Of a stretch of 12,617 nucleotides of DNA, positions 1-7,833 are shown one piece after another. The translations under genes and the position numbers were made by a program. How positions within the stretch are numbered: the stretch's first letter is position 1; the number at the start of each line of letters is the position of its first letter. The notes under the pieces are model-generated. The model saw only the letters and a list, made by a program, of their open reading frames with translations, did no database searches and was not told the DNA's origin. Source of the stretch: Candidatus Aerophobota bacterium (GTDB taxonomy: Bacteria; Aerophobota; Aerophobia; Aerophobales; JAGHCO01); the NCBI GenBank assembly GCA_021160405.1, contig JAGHCO010000181.1:1-12617 (forward strand), read 5' to 3'.

Positions 1-156
1 AAAAGTTTTTATGAAGTTTATAATGAAGCTCAATTGATTAGCTACTTGAAGGCAATAGCTATTAAAGTTAGTTTATTATTGAATTTTGGTAGAAAACCAG
101 AACTAGAAAGATTTATAGATAATAAGAGAAAAATATCTGCGTTCATCTGTGGCTGA
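1..156 (+). CDS. GxxExxY-family protein (PD-(D/E)XK-like fold), C-terminal fragment
   Basis: An open frame enters from the left edge and stops at TGA 154-156, giving 51 residues. The motif AQLISYLKA (about residues 10-18) followed by LLLNFG (25-30) and a charged LERFI segment matches the usual C-terminal end of GxxExxY proteins, which commonly read AQL-NYLKATG then LLINFG. That family is assigned to the PD-(D/E)XK nuclease superfamily, but its cellular role is not established and no catalytic residues can be checked because the N-terminal part lies outside the window. The family is small (about 120-130 aa), so perhaps 60% is missing. The ending AFICG is odd: a different frame of the same DNA reads ICVHLWLN, so the tail may have frameshifted or been supplied by a repeat. 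It lies 29 bp upstream of rpoB on the same strand, in the place usually held by rplL. Identification rests on short motifs only. Confidence 0.62.
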   Translation, partial: KSFYEVYNEAQLISYLKAIAIKVSLLLNFGRKPELERFIDNKRKISAFICG

Positions 157-173
157 ATAGTAATTTAACTTTT

Positions 174-180
174 AAGGGGG
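174..180 (+). promoter_or_regulatory. Shine-Dalgarno site deciding the TTG start of rpoB
   Basis: AAGGGGG lies 5 bases before TTG at 186. No in-frame ATG or GTG lies close by, and the protein following this TTG begins with the expected RpoB N-terminal region, so TTG is taken as the start. Confidence 0.7.
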
Positions 181-185
181 AAATA

Positions 186-3100
186 TTGAAAACAAGAGTT
201 ATAAATTTTAGTAAATATCCTTCTATTGTGGAGGTTCCAAACTTGTTGGAGTTGCAAAAAATCTCTTACAACTCCTTTCTTCAAAGGGACATCTCACCTA
301 AGGATAGAAAAAGAGAAGGGTTGCAGTCTGTCTTTTTAGATATTTTTCCTATAGAAAGTTACAATGGCAAAATGATTCTGGACTTTGTAAAGTACCGCTT
401 TGGCAAACCACCACACACTATCGAAAAATGCGAAGAGGAAGGGTTTTCCTATACACTTCCCTTATATGTGACATTGAGATTGAAAAAAGAAACTGGATTA
501 ATACCAGAACAGGAAGTTTATTTAGGTGACTTGCCTTTAATGACTGATGAGGGAAGTTTTGTCATTAACGGAACACAGAGAATAGTAGTTAATCAGCTGC
601 AAAGAGCACCGGGAGTATTCTTTGAAGAAGATACTTCAGAATCGAGTGGAGGAAAGATATTTTACAAAGGGAGAATTGTTCCTGAACGAGGAAGTTGGTT
701 AGATTTTGAGGTTAAAGATGGTCTTCTGTACCTGCGCATTAATCAAGGAAAAAGAATGTTAGCTACTCTTTTCTTAAGAGCTCTGGGAGCAAATCCTGAG
801 CAAGTCTTAAAGGAATTTCCTCATCCTCAAGACAGAAATATTCTAAAGCAGACCTTTGAGCAAGATGGGACAAGCTGTTCTCGGGAAGCTCTTTTTAAAA
901 TTTATCAACGGTTGAGACCCGGCCGTCCTCCAGTATTTGAATCAGTTAAACAGGTGTTCGGGAAAACTTTTCGTGACCCCCGAGTGTACAATCTAAGTAA
1001 AACAGGAAGATACCAAATCAATAAAGAACTTGGTCTAAATACTCGCTGGGATAGTATGGTCCTTCAGGTGGAAGATGTCGTGGGAATTATAAAGTCTTTA
1101 CTTAAGATGAATCGAGAAACAAGGGAGCTTAAAAGCTTAGATCACCTTTCCTATAGAAGGGTTAGAAGAGTGGGAGACCTTTTAGCTGAACAGATTCGTA
1201 TTGGATTATCTCGCCTGTCTAGAATAGTTCAACAGCGAATGAGTATTCAAGACCCAGAAACAATTACTCCACGTTCCTTGGTTAATACTCAAGCTTTAAG
1301 AGGGGCTATAGAGAGCTTTTTCCATACTGGTCGTCTTTCTCAATACCTTGATCAAACTAATCCCTTAGCTGAGTTAACTCATAAACGTAGACTATCAGCC
1401 TTGGGTCCAGGAGGTTTATCCAGGGTTCAGGCTAAAGAAGAAGTTAGAGATATCCATTATTCTCACTATGGACGGATATGTCCTATTGAGACTCCAGAAG
1501 GCCAGAATATAGGACTTATAGTTTCTTTAGCTACTTATGCTCGAGTAAATGAACTTGGATTCTTAGAAACCCCTTATAGAAGAGTTAGAAATGGTAAGGT
1601 AACAAAAGAGATAGATTATCTTGATGCCAGAAAAGAAGATATGTATCATATAGCAGGATGTGATGTAGTAGATGCTCAGGGTAATTTCAAAAAGTCTCAC
1701 ATAATAGCTCGATATCAGGGAGAGATAGTATCTGTTTCCTCTCAAGAGGTAGAGTATGTAGACGTCTCTCCTAAACAAATAGTTAGTGTAACCACCTCTT
1801 TGATACCTTTTTTGGAACACAACGATGCTAACCGAGCTTTGATGGGATCAAATATGCAAAGACAAGCTGTTCCCTTAGAAAATCTGGAGCAACCTTTAGT
1901 TCAAACAGGAATGGAGGGTAAAATAGCTCAGGACTCTTTAGCTTCTCAAAGAGCCAAAAGAGAGGGAGAGGTTATCTATGTAGATGCCAATAAAATAGAG
2001 ATAAAAAATTCCCAGGGAATAGACACTTATCCCTTAATAAGATACAAAAGATCTAATCAGAGAACCTGTATAAATCAAAGACCTATTGTGGAAAAGGGTG
2101 AAAAGGTGAGGAAAGGAGATTTTATCACTGATGGTCCGGCTATTCATGAAGGAAAGCTTTCTCTGGGTAGAAACATTCTGACAGCTTTCATGCCCTGGGA
2201 GGGATATAACTTTGAGGATGCAATTCTAATTAGTGAGAAATTAGTAAAGGAAGATATTCTTACTTCTATTCATATTGAAGAGTTCCAGGTAGAGGCTAAG
2301 GAATTAAGATCGGGGACAGAGGAAATAACCGCCGATATCCCTAACGTAGATGAATCTTCTTTAAAAGATTTAGACGAGAATGGGATAATTAGAATAGGAG
2401 CTGAGGTTTCCTCCGGAGATATTTTAGTGGGTAAGGTAACTCCTCAAGTAGAAGTAAAACTAACTCCTGAGGAGAGATTACTGCGGAGCATTTTTGGAGA
2501 AAAAGCTCAAAAAGTTAAGGACAACTCCTTAAGAGTACCCCACGGTATCAGAGGTAAGGTAATTGGGGTTAAAGTATTTTCTCGGGAGAAAGATCCCCTT
2601 CCCCCCGATGTTAAGAAAAGAGTAAGAATTTATGTAGCGCTTAGGCGAAAAGTTAGTGTAGGGGATAAACTATCAGGTCGCCATGGAAACAAAGGAGTTG
2701 TAGCTAAAATACTCCCTGAAGAAGACATGCCCTACCTTCCCGATGGTACTCCAATAGAACTGGTGCTAAATCCCTTAGGTGTCCCTTCTCGAATGAATAT
2801 TGGTCAAATTTTTGAACTTCATCTGGGGTGGATAGCTAAACAGTTAGGTGTACAAATGATATGTCCAATTTTTGAAGGTCCCAAAGAAGAAGAGATAAAA
2901 AGGCTCTTAAAGAAGGCATCTCTACCAGAATCAGGAAAGGTAACTCTCTATGATGGTAGAACTGGGGAACCTTTTCGCCATCCAGTAGCTGTAGGTTATA
3001 TGTATATAATGAAGTTGGCCCATATAGCTGAAGAAAAACTGCATGCTCGTTCAACAGGACCTTATGCTTTAATTACCCAGCAACCTTTAGGAGGTAGAGC

Positions 3101-3383
3101 CAGACAAGGAGGACAGAGGTTTGGCGAAATGGAGGTATGGGCTTTGGAAGGTTATGGAGCAGCTTATACTCTTCAGGAAATGCTTACCGGAAAATCAGAC
3201 GATCTGCAAGCTAGAACTCGAATTCACGAGCAGATAATAAAGGGAGAAAATCTCTTAGAGACAGAAACTCCAGAATCTCTTAAGGTTTTAGTTAAAGAAC
3301 TTCAATCTTTAGGATTATCTTTAGAATTTTGGAAAGATGGAAGGAAAGTTTCTATTAAAGATATGGAAGAAGAGGAAACTTAG
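186..3383 (+). CDS. rpoB: DNA-directed RNA polymerase subunit beta
   Basis: This is the beta subunit of core RNA polymerase, which forms one side of the active-site cleft and binds the nascent RNA and rifamycins. The protein is 1065 aa, short for the family (B. subtilis is near 1190, E. coli 1342). It has the short lobe type: only about 25 residues separate the LRALGANPEQ segment from the RLRPGRPP segment, so the large proteobacterial insertion is absent. The rifamycin cluster is at about residues 380-406, with THKRR at 398-402 and SALGPGG from 404. GRHGNKG (831-837) is the conserved lysine-containing catalytic-cleft motif, and the C-terminal GGQRFGEMEVWALE block, which binds the beta' subunit, is intact. 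Within the rifamycin cluster, residues 380-383 read HTGR where most bacteria have GSSQ. The start is TTG behind a strong SD. The gene ends at TAG 3381-3383, inside the SD of rpoC, so the two are surely co-transcribed. Identity is certain. Confidence 0.99.
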   Translation: MKTRVINFSKYPSIVEVPNLLELQKISYNSFLQRDISPKDRKREGLQSVFLDIFPIESYNGKMILDFVKYRFGKPPHTIEKCEEEGFSYTLPLYVTLRLKKETGLIPEQEVYLGDLPLMTDEGSFVINGTQRIVVNQLQRAPGVFFEEDTSESSGGKIFYKGRIVPERGSWLDFEVKDGLLYLRINQGKRMLATLFLRALGANPEQVLKEFPHPQDRNILKQTFEQDGTSCSREALFKIYQRLRPGRPPVFESVKQVFGKTFRDPRVYNLSKTGRYQINKELGLNTRWDSMVLQVEDVVGIIKSLLKMNRETRELKSLDHLSYRRVRRVGDLLAEQIRIGLSRLSRIVQQRMSIQDPETITPRSLVNTQALRGAIESFFHTGRLSQYLDQTNPLAELTHKRRLSALGPGGLSRVQAKEEVRDIHYSHYGRICPIETPEGQNIGLIVSLATYARVNELGFLETPYRRVRNGKVTKEIDYLDARKEDMYHIAGCDVVDAQGNFKKSHIIARYQGEIVSVSSQEVEYVDVSPKQIVSVTTSLIPFLEHNDANRALMGSNMQRQAVPLENLEQPLVQTGMEGKIAQDSLASQRAKREGEVIYVDANKIEIKNSQGIDTYPLIRYKRSNQRTCINQRPIVEKGEKVRKGDFITDGPAIHEGKLSLGRNILTAFMPWEGYNFEDAILISEKLVKEDILTSIHIEEFQVEAKELRSGTEEITADIPNVDESSLKDLDENGIIRIGAEVSSGDILVGKVTPQVEVKLTPEERLLRSIFGEKAQKVKDNSLRVPHGIRGKVIGVKVFSREKDPLPPDVKKRVRIYVALRRKVSVGDKLSGRHGNKGVVAKILPEEDMPYLPDGTPIELVLNPLGVPSRMNIGQIFELHLGWIAKQLGVQMICPIFEGPKEEEIKRLLKKASLPESGKVTLYDGRTGEPFRHPVAVGYMYIMKLAHIAEEKLHARSTGPYALITQQPLGGRARQGGQRFGEMEVWALEGYGAAYTLQEMLTGKSDDLQARTRIHEQIIKGENLLETETPESLKVLVKELQSLGLSLEFWKDGRKVSIKDMEEEET

Positions 3384-3388
3384 GAGGT
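3382..3388 (+). promoter_or_regulatory. Shine-Dalgarno site for rpoC, overlapping the rpoB stop codon
   Basis: A near-consensus AGGAGGT shares bases with the rpoB TAG stop and sits 4 bases before the TTG start of rpoC at 3393. The overlap suggests translational coupling of the two subunits, which assemble in equal amounts. Confidence 0.75.
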
Positions 3389-3392
3389 TAAA

Positions 3393-6300
3393 TTGTGGAA
3401 AACTAATGATATTACTAAAATTAAAATAAGAATAGCTTCCCCGGAAGAGATAAGAGGATGGTCTCATGGAGAAGTAAAGAAAACTGACACTATTAACTAC
3501 AGAACTTTTAGACCTGAAAGAGGTGGTCTTTTCTGCGAACAAATTTTTGGTCCTACTAAGAGCTATGAATGTTACTGTGGTAAATATAGAAAGATGAAAT
3601 ATAAAGGAGTTGTATGCGAGAGGTGTGGAGTAGAAGTTACCTCTTCCAAGGTTAGACGGGAAAGAATGGGACATATTGAACTGGCTACCCCCGTTGTCCA
3701 TATTTGGTATACTAAAAAATATCTTCCCCTTTTATTGGGAATAAAAAGGAGCGACTTAGAAAAGGTAATTTATTTTGTGAACTATTTAGTAATCGATCCT
3801 AAAAAAACTTCCTTAAAGCCATTGCAGTTATTAGAAGAAGAAGAATATCAACATTACAGAGAAGTTTATGGAGAAGATTCTTTTCAAGTGAGCACAGGAG
3901 CAGAAGCTATACTAAAAGTCCTGCAGAATATAAAACTGGAAAATTTAAAGCAGAACCTGAAAGAAAAACTTCTTCAAAGAGGGACTAAAAAAGGAGAAAG
4001 AGTAAAATTAATAAAGCGATTGGAAGTAGTAGATAGCCTTCTTCGCTCAGGAAACAAACCGGAATGGATGATTTTAGAAGTTATCCCTGTTATCCCTCCT
4101 GATTTTCGTCCTATGGTGCAACTGGAAAGTGGTATCTTTGCTAATTCGGATTTAAATGATCTGTATCGTCGGATAATTAATAGAAATAGTCGTCTTAAGT
4201 ATCTTTTAGAAATAGGTGCTCCTCAAATAATTATTCAGAATGAGAAAAAGATGCTTCAACAAGCGGTAGACGCTCTTTTTGAAAATGAAAAGCTTCCCCA
4301 ACCTATACTGGGTCCTGCTGGGAGACCTCTTAAATCTTTAGGAGAAACAATAAAAGGCAAGCAAGGTAGATTTCGCCAGAATCTTTTAGGTAAAAGAGTT
4401 GATTATTCAGGAAGGGCAGTAATTGTTCCCGGACCACACCTTAAGTTTTATCAATGTGGTATCCCTGAAAAAATGGCTCTGGAGCTTTTTAGACCTTTCA
4501 TTTTAGCAGAAATTCTAAGGGAAGGAAAAGCTGAAACTATAAAAAGAGCTAATGATTTAATAGAAAAGGGAGATTCTTTTGTCTGGGGGATACTTGAAAA
4601 GGTAATTGAAGATCATCCTGTTCTTCTTAACCGCGCTCCTACCCTGCACCGTTTAGGAATCCAGGCTTTTCAACCAGTCCTTGTGGAGGGAGACGCAATT
4701 CAACTTCATCCTTTAGTCTGTACTGCATTTAACGCTGACTTTGATGGTGATCAAATGGCAGTTCACGTTCCTCTTTCTTATGAGGCTCAACTGGAGGCAA
4801 AGATTTTAATGCTTTCGCAAAATAACATTCTTTCTCCGTCTAATGGGGACCCAATTGTCACTCCAACTCAGGATATTACTCTTGGTTGTTACTACTTAAA
4901 TAAAAAAAAAGATAAAAAAAAGAAACCAAAGAGAAATTTTTCTTCTTTTAAAGAAGTAATTTTAGCTTACGATCTGGGAAATGTAGATCTACATGAAAAG
5001 ATAAAAGTTTTTACAAATGAGGGGTGGCTGGAGACTACACCAGGTAGAATAATCTTTAATCAAGTTCTTCCTAAGGAAATGCCCTTCCAAAACAGAGTAA
5101 TAGATAAGAAAGTTTTATCTGAGATTATAACTACAATTTGGGAAAATTTTGGGGATGTAGTCGTTGTTGACACTTTAGATAAAATTAAAGATTTAGGGTT
5201 TGAATACGCCACAAAATCTGGGTTAACCTTTTCCTTATCCGATATTCCCAATATAGAGGAAAAAGACAGATTGCTTCAAGAAATAGAAGAAGAAGTTGAA
5301 GGACACAACCTTTTAGCTGAAGAAGGAGCTATTAGCGAGGAAGAAAGATATATTGATGTGATTGGCTTAAGAATGCGATTAACTGATTTAATAGGACAGA
5401 AAGTTTCCCAGTATCTTTCTCACTCCCCTTTTAATCCCTTATATATGATGTGGACTTCGGGAGCAAGAGGAAGTGCAGACCAGTTGCGTCAAATTATAGG
5501 GATAAGAGGACTAATGTCCAGATCTATTCGAGAAACCTATCGACGAGAACTCTGGGATGAAGTCTTCAGAAAGAAGCTAACTATTTCTTCGGACTTAGTT
5601 CGGCAGTACTTTTATCCAGTTTCAGGAGGAAGATTAAAGGGAAGAATTAGTGAGGAGCCAATACGATCTAATTTTAAAGAGGGACTTTCTGCACCTGAAT
5701 ACTTTATGTCTACTTCTGGAGGGAGAAAAGGTCTGATTGATACTGCACTAAAAACTGCTTACGCTGGATACTTGACCCGCAAGTTAGTAGCTGTAGCTCA
5801 AAATGTTATTATTACTGAGGAAGATTGTGGAACCATAGAAGGCTTTTTTGTGGGACCTTTAATAGATGAAGAAGGAAAATTGCTGGAGTCACTAAGTCAT
5901 AGAATAGTAGGAAGAGTAGCAACTTCCCCAATAAAGGATCCCTCTACGGGAGAAATAATAGTGGAAGCTAACCAGGAAATTAATTTGGATGCTGCTACTC
6001 GTATTGAAAAAGCAGGGATAAAAAGAGTAAAGATTCGTTCTCCTCTCACCTGCCAAAGTAAGTGGGGTCTTTGCCGCAGGTGTTATGGATGGGACCTCTC
6101 CAACCATCACTTAGTTAGCCTGGGAGAAGCAGTGGGAGTGGTAGCTGCTCAATCCATTGGAGAACCTGGAACACAACTTACTCTGCGTACCTTTCATACA
6201 GGAGGGATATTTAGAAAAGGAGGGGATATTCCCCAGGGTCTTCCTCGAGCAACTGAGCTTTTTGAACCCAGAAAGCAAACATATCCCAGAAAAGGAGTAA

Positions 6301-6971
6301 TTCGACAACGAAAAGGTGAAGAAGCTCTTATAAGTGAAATAGAGGGAGAGGTGAGTATCGAGAGGAAAAAAGATCATTCTTTAATTAAGATAAAGGGAGA
6401 GGATAATAAAGAGGTAGCTTATGAAATTGGAGGAGAAATTTTAGTTTCCGAAGGTGACAATGTTGAAGCTGGAGACAAAATTGTTGAGGGAGCAGTAAAT
6501 CCTCGTTCTCTCTTAAGGATAAAAGGGGTTAGAGCAGTTGAAGAATATCTGGTAAACCAGGCTCAATTAGTTTATCTATCTCAGGGAGTGAACATTAATA
6601 TTAAACATTTTGAAATAATTGTGAGGCAAATGATGAGAAAAGTGGAGATAGAGAACCCTGGGGACACCGATTACCTTCCTGGAGAGCAGGTGGATAAAGT
6701 AGAATTTGAAGAAGTTAATCAGAAAGTAAAATCAGAAGGAGGAAGACCAGCTACCGTTAAACCCGTTCTATTAGCTATTCCAAAAGCTGCTCAAGAGGAA
6801 AAAAACAGCTTCTTATCCGCCGCATCTTTCCAGCGCACTAAACAGGTCTTAGTTGAATCAGCAGTTAAAGGTCAGGTTGATTCTCTAAGAGGACTAAAAG
6901 CTAATGTTATTCTGGGAAGATTAATTCCTGCGGGGACAGGTTTTAGAAATGAAAATCTTCACTCTGATTAA
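3393..6971 (+). CDS. rpoC: DNA-directed RNA polymerase subunit beta'
   Basis: This is the beta' subunit of RNA polymerase, carrying the catalytic magnesium ions. The 1192-aa length matches the compact Firmicutes-like form (about 1200) and lacks the large insertion found in E. coli. Visible landmarks in order: N-terminal zinc ribbon cysteines C60, C62, C75 and C78; active-site NADFDGD at 447-453 with the three Mg-chelating aspartates; second zinc site C812, C887, C894 and C897; trigger-loop sequence TQLTLRTFHTGG at about 927-938 including the catalytic-loop histidine (H935); and a conserved C-terminal end reading GRLIPAGTGF. It starts at TTG directly behind AGGAGGT. A lysine-rich segment at residues 504-511 is encoded by A9 and A8 runs, in a region that varies between lineages. 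The gene ends 9 bp before rpsL, whose SD starts at the stop codon. Identity is certain; only the start carries slight doubt. Confidence 0.99.
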   Translation: MWKTNDITKIKIRIASPEEIRGWSHGEVKKTDTINYRTFRPERGGLFCEQIFGPTKSYECYCGKYRKMKYKGVVCERCGVEVTSSKVRRERMGHIELATPVVHIWYTKKYLPLLLGIKRSDLEKVIYFVNYLVIDPKKTSLKPLQLLEEEEYQHYREVYGEDSFQVSTGAEAILKVLQNIKLENLKQNLKEKLLQRGTKKGERVKLIKRLEVVDSLLRSGNKPEWMILEVIPVIPPDFRPMVQLESGIFANSDLNDLYRRIINRNSRLKYLLEIGAPQIIIQNEKKMLQQAVDALFENEKLPQPILGPAGRPLKSLGETIKGKQGRFRQNLLGKRVDYSGRAVIVPGPHLKFYQCGIPEKMALELFRPFILAEILREGKAETIKRANDLIEKGDSFVWGILEKVIEDHPVLLNRAPTLHRLGIQAFQPVLVEGDAIQLHPLVCTAFNADFDGDQMAVHVPLSYEAQLEAKILMLSQNNILSPSNGDPIVTPTQDITLGCYYLNKKKDKKKKPKRNFSSFKEVILAYDLGNVDLHEKIKVFTNEGWLETTPGRIIFNQVLPKEMPFQNRVIDKKVLSEIITTIWENFGDVVVVDTLDKIKDLGFEYATKSGLTFSLSDIPNIEEKDRLLQEIEEEVEGHNLLAEEGAISEEERYIDVIGLRMRLTDLIGQKVSQYLSHSPFNPLYMMWTSGARGSADQLRQIIGIRGLMSRSIRETYRRELWDEVFRKKLTISSDLVRQYFYPVSGGRLKGRISEEPIRSNFKEGLSAPEYFMSTSGGRKGLIDTALKTAYAGYLTRKLVAVAQNVIITEEDCGTIEGFFVGPLIDEEGKLLESLSHRIVGRVATSPIKDPSTGEIIVEANQEINLDAATRIEKAGIKRVKIRSPLTCQSKWGLCRRCYGWDLSNHHLVSLGEAVGVVAAQSIGEPGTQLTLRTFHTGGIFRKGGDIPQGLPRATELFEPRKQTYPRKGVIRQRKGEEALISEIEGEVSIERKKDHSLIKIKGEDNKEVAYEIGGEILVSEGDNVEAGDKIVEGAVNPRSLLRIKGVRAVEEYLVNQAQLVYLSQGVNINIKHFEIIVRQMMRKVEIENPGDTDYLPGEQVDKVEFEEVNQKVKSEGGRPATVKPVLLAIPKAAQEEKNSFLSAASFQRTKQVLVESAVKGQVDSLRGLKANVILGRLIPAGTGFRNENLHSD
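4902..4921 (+). other. Double poly-A tract (A9 then A8) inside rpoC
   Basis: Two adenine runs, 4902-4910 and 4914-4921, are separated only by GAT and encode lysines 504-506 and 508-510 of RpoC. Runs of this length can promote polymerase slippage. Adding one A puts TAA immediately after the first run; deleting one A gives a stop at 4957-4959. Either slip would truncate RpoC just after the catalytic aspartate loop. Similar A8 runs occur elsewhere in the window, so this may only reflect base composition. Confidence 0.5.
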
Positions 6972-6980
6972 GGGGGGAAA

Positions 6981-7352
6981 ATGCCTACTATTAATCAACT
7001 TTTAAAGAAGGGAAGGAAATCTATTAAAAAGAAAGGGAAGAGTTTAGCTTTACAAGGATGTTCTCAGAAAAAGGGAGTTTGTGTAACTGTAAGAACTCTT
7101 ACTCCCAAAAAGCCCAACTCTGCTCTTCGAAAAGTAGCTCGGGTAAGACTATCCAATGGAAGAATGGTAACGGCTTATATTCCAGGGGAAGGACATAATT
7201 TACAGGAACACTCTATTGTTTTAGTAAGGGGAGGAAGGGTAAAGGATCTGCCGGGAGTGAAATATCATATCATTCGGGGAACTTTGGATACTTCTGGAGT
7301 GGAGGGAAGGAAAAAGGCTCGTTCTAAATATGGTAGGAAGAAACAGGAGTAA
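6981..7352 (+). CDS. rpsL: 30S ribosomal protein S12
   Basis: S12 sits at the decoding centre of the small subunit and contributes to tRNA selection accuracy. The 123-aa length is typical. The TPKKPNSALRKVARVRL block (41-57) includes K43, and GGRVKDLPG (84-92) includes K88; these are the positions where streptomycin resistance changes usually arise, and both lysines are wild type. D89 is the conserved aspartate that RimO methylthiolates in many bacteria. The segment before it reads GCSQKKGVC (26-34) where most bacteria have GSPQKRGVC or a close variant, a mild departure at residues 27-28. A very strong SD (AGGGGGG, 6971-6977) overlaps the rpoC stop, and the start is ATG. It heads the str group and is followed 3 bp later by rpsG. 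No separate L7Ae-like gene lies between rpoC and rpsL, unlike in Bacillus. Confidence 0.99.
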   Translation: MPTINQLLKKGRKSIKKKGKSLALQGCSQKKGVCVTVRTLTPKKPNSALRKVARVRLSNGRMVTAYIPGEGHNLQEHSIVLVRGGRVKDLPGVKYHIIRGTLDTSGVEGRKKARSKYGRKKQE

Positions 7353-7355
7353 TAG

Positions 7356-7826
7356 ATGGCAAGAAGAAGGTTAGCAAAAAAAAGGGAAGTGCTTCCTGAC
7401 CCTATATACAATAGTATTACCTTATCTAAATTTATCAATAAGTTAATGAAGGATGGGAAGAAAAGTAAAGCTGAGAAGATCTGTTATGAGTGTTTTAATA
7501 TTATCAGGAATAAATTAAAGAAGGAACCTTTGGAAGTTTTTCTTCAAGCTTTAGAAAATGTAAAACCTGTGTTAGAAGTGCGTTCTCGAAGAGTAGGAGG
7601 AGCTACCTATCAGGTCCCTACGGAGGTTAGACCCCAAAGACAAGAAGCCTTGGCTATCCGATGGATAGTCCACTTTGCTCGGGAAAAAAAGGGGAAACCA
7701 ATGAAAGAAAAGTTAGCTGAGGAGATTATCTTAGCCTCCCGAGGAGAAGGGCTAGCAGTAAAAAAAAGAGAAGATACTCGTAAGATGGCCGAGGCTAATA
7801 GAGCTTTCGCACACTACCGATGGTGA
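7356..7826 (+). CDS. rpsG: 30S ribosomal protein S7
   Basis: S7 is a primary 16S rRNA-binding protein that nucleates assembly of the 30S head and contacts the E-site tRNA region. The 156 aa match the usual bacterial length. Diagnostic features are the basic N-terminus MARRR, the DPIYNS-type opening, the VRSRRVGGATYQVP beta-hairpin region at about residues 76-89, and the C-terminal end EANRAFAHYRW. The ATG start has AGGAG at 7345-7349, lying inside the last codons of rpsL, with only 3 bp between the genes. In E. coli S7 is the translational repressor of the str operon and binds between rpsL and rpsG. With a 3-bp gap here there is no comparable intercistronic structure, so that mode of control is unlikely in this organism (inference). 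Confidence 0.99.
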   Translation: MARRRLAKKREVLPDPIYNSITLSKFINKLMKDGKKSKAEKICYECFNIIRNKLKKEPLEVFLQALENVKPVLEVRSRRVGGATYQVPTEVRPQRQEALAIRWIVHFAREKKGKPMKEKLAEEIILASRGEGLAVKKREDTRKMAEANRAFAHYRW

Positions 7827-7833
7827 TATAAAA

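Noticed and set aside
60..185. A sigma-70-like promoter for rpoB (TTGAAT near 79, TATAGA or GATAAT near 114-123)
   Set aside because: The elements do not have a usable 16-18 bp spacing, and such hexamers are expected by chance in AT-rich DNA.
380..383. The findings entry given with coordinates 380-383
   Set aside because: Those are RpoB residue numbers, not bases; the correct base positions are 1323-1334 and the observation is reported there.
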